From contig JAYJMM010000109.1 of NCBI GenBank assembly GCA_037349105.1, forward strand, positions 2,741,001 to 2,805,000: a DNA stretch of 64,000 bases, in the 5' to 3' direction. Source of the stretch: Limnomonas spitsbergensis. Its lineage: Eukaryota > Chlorophyta > Chlorophyceae > Chlamydomonadales. The position numbers and the translations under genes are program-made. Position 1 is the first letter of the stretch; the number at the start of each line of letters is the position of its first letter. The notes under the pieces are model-generated. The model had not been told where the DNA came from and did no database searches. It saw only the letters and a list, made by a program, of their open reading frames with translations. Shown in pieces: positions 58,901 through 64,000 of this stretch.

Positions 58901-61900
58901 AACACTGTACATGTACCAACACTGTACATGTACCAACACTGTACATGTACCAACACTGTACATGTACCAACACTGTACATGTACCAACACTGTACATGTA
59001 CCAACACTGTACCTGTACCAACACTGTACATGTACCAACACTATACCTGTACCAACACTGTACATGTACCAACACGGTACATGTACCAACACTGTACATG
59101 TACCAACACTGTACATGTACCAACACTGTACATGTACCAACACTGTACATGTACCAACACTGTACATGTACCAACACTGTACTTGTACCAACATTGTTCA
59201 TGTACCAACACTGTACTTGTACCAACACTATACATGTACCAACACTGTACCTGTACCAACACTGTACATGTACCAACACTGTACCTGTACCAACACTGTA
59301 CATGTACCAACACTGTACATGTACCAACACTGTACATGTACCAACACTGTACATGTACCAACACTGTACCTGTACCAACACGGTACATGTACCAACACTG
59401 TACATGTACCAACACGGTACATGTACCAACACTTTACATGTACCAACACTGTACCTGTACCAACACTGTACATGTACCAACACTGTACTTGTACCAACAT
59501 TGTACATGTACCAACACTGTACATGTACCGACACGGTACATGTACCAACACTGTACATGTACCAACACTGTACATGTACCAACGCTGTACATGTACCAAC
59601 ACTGTACTTGTACCAACATTGTTCATGTACCCACCCTGTTCATGTACCAACACTGTACATGTACCAACACTGTTCTTGTACCAACACTGTACATGTACCA
59701 ACACTGTACATGTACCAACACGGTACATGTACCAACACTGTACATGTACCAACACTGTACATGTACCAACACTGTACATGCACCAGCACTGTACATGTAC
59801 TAACACTGTACATGTACCAACACTGTACATGTACCAACACTGTACCAGTACCAACAGTGTACATGTACCAACACTGTACATGTACCAACACTGTACCTGT
59901 ACCAACACCGTACATGTACCAACACTGTACATGTACCAACACTGTACATGTACCAACACTGTACATGTACCAACACTGTACATGTACCAACACTGTACAT
60001 GTACCAACACGGTACATGTACCAACACTGTACATGTACCAACACTGTACATGTACCAACACTGTACCTGTACCAACACTGTACATGTACCAACACTGTAC
60101 ATGTACCAACACTGTACTTGTACCAACACTGTACATGTACCAACACTGTACATGTACCAACACTGTACATGTACCAACACTGTACATGTACCAACACTGT
60201 ACATGTACCAACACTGTACATGTACCAACACTGTACCTGTACCAACACTGTACATGTACCAACACTATACCTGTACCAACACTGTACATGTACCAAAACG
60301 GTACATGTACCAACACGGTACATGTACCAACACTGTACATGTACCAACACGGTACATGTACCAACACTTTACATGTACCAACACTGTACCTGTACCAACA
60401 CTGTACATGTACCAACACTGTACTTGTACCAACATTGTACATGTACCAACACTGTACATGTACCGACACGGTACATGTACCAACACTGTACATGTACCAA
60501 CACTGTACATGTACCAACGCTGTACATGTACCAACACTGTACTTGTACCAACATTGTTCATGTACCCACCCTGTTCATGTACCAACACTGTACATGTACC
60601 AACACTGTTCTTGTACCAACACTGTACATGTACCAACACTGTACATGTACCAACACGGTACATGTACCAACACTGTACATGTACCAACACTGTACATGTA
60701 CCAACACTGTACATGCACCAGCACTGTACATGTACTAACACTGTACATGTACCAACACTGTACATGTACCAACACTGTACCAGTACCAACAGTGTACATG
60801 TACCAACACTGTACATGTACCAACACTGTACTTGTACCAACACTGTACATGTACCAACATTGTACATGTACCGACACGGTACATGTAGCAACACTGTACA
60901 TGTGCCAACACTGTACATGTGCCAACATGGTACATGTACCAACAATGTACATGTACCAACATTATACATGTACCAACACTGTACTTGTACCAACATTGTA
61001 CATGTACCAACACTGTACCAACATAACCAACACGGTACATGTACCAACACTGTACATGTACCAACACTGTACATGTACCAACATTGTTCATGTACCAACA
61101 CTGTACATGTACCAACATTGTACTTGTACCAACACGGTACCTGTACCAACGCTGTACATGTACCAACATTGTACATGTACCAACACTGTTCTTGTACCAA
61201 CACTGTACATGTACCAACACTGTACATGTACCAACACTGTACATGTACCAACACTATACTTGTACCAACACGGTACATGTACCAACACGGTACATGTACC
61301 AACATTGTACATGTACCAACACTATACTTGTACCAACACTATACTTGTACCAACATAACCAACACGGTACATGTACCAACACTGTACATGTACCAACACT
61401 GTACATGTACCAACATTGTTCATGTACCAACACTGTACATGTACCAACATTGTACTTGTACCAACACGGTACCTATACCAACATTGTACATGTACCAACA
61501 CTGTATATGTACCAACACTGTACATGTACCAACACTGTACTTGTACCAACACTGTACATGTACCAACACTGTACATGTACCGACACGGTACATGTACCAA
61601 CACTGTACATGTACCAACACTGTACATGTACCAACACTGTACCTGTACCGACACGGTACATGTACCAACACTGTACATGTACCAACACGGTACATGTACC
61701 AACACTGTACATGTACCAACACTGTACTTGTACCAACATTGTTCATGTACCAACACTGTACTTGTACCAACACTATACATGTACCAACACTGTACCTGTA
61801 CCAACACTGTACATGTACCAACACTGTACCTGTACCAACACTGTACATGTACCAACACTGTACATGTACCAACACTGTACATGTACCAACACTGTACATG

Positions 61901-64000
61901 TACCAACACTGTACCTGTACCAACACGGTACATGTACCAACACTGTACATGTACCAACACGGTACATGTACCAACACTTTACATGTACCAACACTGTACC
62001 TGTACCAACACTGTACATGTACCAACACTGTACTTGTACCAACATTGTACATGTACCAACACTGTACATGTACCGACACGGTACATGTACCAACACTGTA
62101 CATGTACCAACACTGTACATGTACCAACGCTGTACATGTACCAACACTGTACTTGTACCAACATTGTTCATGTACCCACCCTGTTCATGTACCAACACTG
62201 TACATGTACCAACACTGTTCTTGTACCAACACTGTACATGTACCAACACTGTACATGTACCAACACGGTACATGTACCAACACTGTACATGTACCAACAC
62301 TGTACATGTACCAACACTGTACATGCACCAGCACTGTACATGTACTAACACTGTACATGTACCAACACTGTACATGTACCAACACTGTACCAGTACCAAC
62401 AGTGTACATGTACCAACACTGTACATGTACCAACACTGTACTTGTACCAACACTGTACATGTACCAACATTGTACATGTACCGACACGGTACATGTAGCA
62501 ACACTGTACATGTGCCAACACTGTACATGTGCCAACATGGTACATGTACCAACAATGTACATGTACCAACATTATACATGTACCAACACTGTACTTGTAC
62601 CAACATTGTACATGTACCAACACTGTACCAACATAACCAACACGGTACATGTACCAACACTGTACATGTACCAACACTGTACATGTACCAACATTGTTCA
62701 TGTACCAACACTGTACATGTACCAACATTGTACTTGTACCAACACGGTACCTGTACCAACGCTGTACATGTACCAACATTGTACATGTACCAACACTGTT
62801 CTTGTACCAACACTGTACATGTACCAACACTGTACATGTACCAACACTGTACATGTACCAACACTATACTTGTACCAACACGGTACATGTACCAACACGG
62901 TACATGTACCAACATTGTACATGTACCAACACTATACTTGTACCAACACTATACTTGTACCAACATAACCAACACGGTACATGTACCAACACTGTACATG
63001 TACCAACACTGTACATGTACCAACATTGTTCATGTACCAACACTGTACATGTACCAACATTGTACTTGTACCAACACGGTACCTATACCAACATTGTACA
63101 TGTACCAACACTGTATATGTACCAACACTGTACATGTACCAACACTGTACTTGTACCAACACTGTACATGTACCAACACTGTACATGTACCGACACGGTA
63201 CATGTACCAACACTGTACATGTACCAACACTGTACATGTACCAACACTGTACCTGTACCGACACGGTACATGTACCAACACTGTACATGTACCAACACTG
63301 TACATGTACCAACACTGTACATGTACCAACACTGTACATGTACCAACACTGTACATGTACCAACATTGTACCTGTACCAACACTGTACATGTACCAACAC
63401 TGTACATGTACCAACACTGTACATGTACCAACACTGTACATGTACCAACACTGTACTTGTACCAACACTGTACATGTACCAACACTGTACATGTACCGAC
63501 ACGGTACATGTACCAACACTGTACATGTACCAACACTGTACATGTACCAACACTGTACATGTACCGACACGGTACATGTACCAACACTGTACATGTACCA
63601 ACACTGTACATGTACCAACACTGTACATGTACCAACACGGTACATGTACCAACACTGTACTTGTACCAACACGGTACATGTACCAACACTGTACCTGTAC
63701 CAACACTGTACATGTACCAACACTGTACATGTACCAACACTGTACATGTACCAACACTATACATGTACCAACACTGTACCTGTACCAACACTGTACATGT
63801 ACCAACACGGTACATGTACCAACACTGTACTTGTACCAACACTGTACATGTACCAACACTGTACCTGTACCAACACGGTACATGTACCAACACTGTACAT
63901 GTACCAACACTGTACATGTACCAACACTGTACATGTACCAACACGGTACATGTACCAACACTGTACCTGTACCAACACCGTACATGTACCAACACTGTAC
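55981..64000. repeat. 17-bp satellite (TGTACATGTACCAACAC), about 470 copies, to window edge
   Basis: Nearly every 17 bp repeats CATGTACCAACACTGTA with single-base variants (CTTGTACC, CCTGTACC, GACACGG). GTACATGTAC is palindromic. The unit lacks stops and is not a multiple of three, so all frames stay open for kilobases (up to 1773 codons); these are not genes. A higher-order block of about 1.38 kb (60305-61685) recurs at +1610 bp (61915-63295), including rare truncated units with CAACATAACCAAC. It abuts a possible P5B micro-exon at 55979. Confidence 0.95.

Noticed and set aside
55888..63995. Very long ORFs (up to 1773 codons) on both strands encoding 17-residue repeats
   Set aside because: They arise because a 17-bp satellite unit lacks stops and shifts frame each unit; all frames are open, with no start context, exon borders or domain.

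Overview
The window is nuclear DNA of a repeat-rich green alga, most likely a chlamydomonadalean/volvocine relative. The evidence is an extracellular-matrix gene with pherophorin-type Cys domains and SPPPP/PSPVPSP hinges, intron-dense genes with GTGAGY donors, a TGTAA polyadenylation word, and plant-type TTTAGGG/CCCTAAA words scattered through introns. No bacterial, organellar, tRNA or rRNA gene was found. All gene models were read by eye: exons were joined by GT-AG borders and codon phase, without transcripts.

Layout. (1) 48-5326, minus: 5' part of a large secreted wall/matrix glycoprotein (signal peptide, leucine-rich repeats, Cys modules, pherophorin-like domains with polyproline hinges), running off the left edge. 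(2) 5327-7893: no convincing gene; one foldback element and a CCAG-rich repeat. (3) 7894-13593, minus: 12-exon ankyrin-repeat/RING protein of 782 aa, XB3/XBAT-like. (4) 13594-16348: a 619-bp terminal-inverted-repeat element, a small two-exon plus-strand gene (93 aa), and otherwise unassigned DNA. (5) 16349-22273, minus: plastid-type HEAGH membrane metalloprotease-like gene. (6) 22699-33826, plus: 10-exon TMEM135-like gene (656 aa), divergent from (5) across about 425 bp. (7) 33827-37786: unassigned DNA with transposon remnants. (8) 37787 to at least 55176 (perhaps 55979), minus: P5B-type P-ATPase (ATP13A2-like). (9) 55981-64000: 17-bp satellite.

The most unusual feature of the window is a recurrent one: tandem duplication of exon-intron borders. 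At least seven introns begin with extra copies of the preceding exon end plus its 5' splice site: about 68 x 62 bp and 14 x 22 bp in the TMEM135-like gene; about 80 x 60 bp and 2 copies in the P5B gene; about 8 copies and 2 copies in the ankyrin-RING gene; 3 copies in the protease gene. Mirror cases duplicate 3' splice sites: 3 copies before the P5B DKTGT exon, about 21 copies of a C-tract/CAG unit before the P5B ESVP exon, 2 copies before the PPALP exon, and 2 copies in the protease gene. Telomere-like TTTAGGG words lie at several of these junctions. In two places a telomere-like insert is flanked by direct repeats of 19 or 34 bp. In a third, a 243-bp TIR element has a target duplication that is itself the splice donor. 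A dispersed repeat of roughly 120-150 bp also recurs, nearly one per intron. Together these suggest that insertions or break repair at splice borders seed minisatellites which then expand inside introns.

The genes do not form an obvious pathway: one is extracellular matrix, one ubiquitin ligase-like, one plastid protease-like, one organelle membrane protein, one endolysosomal cation/polyamine pump. Their common property is the shared style of intron decay or growth.
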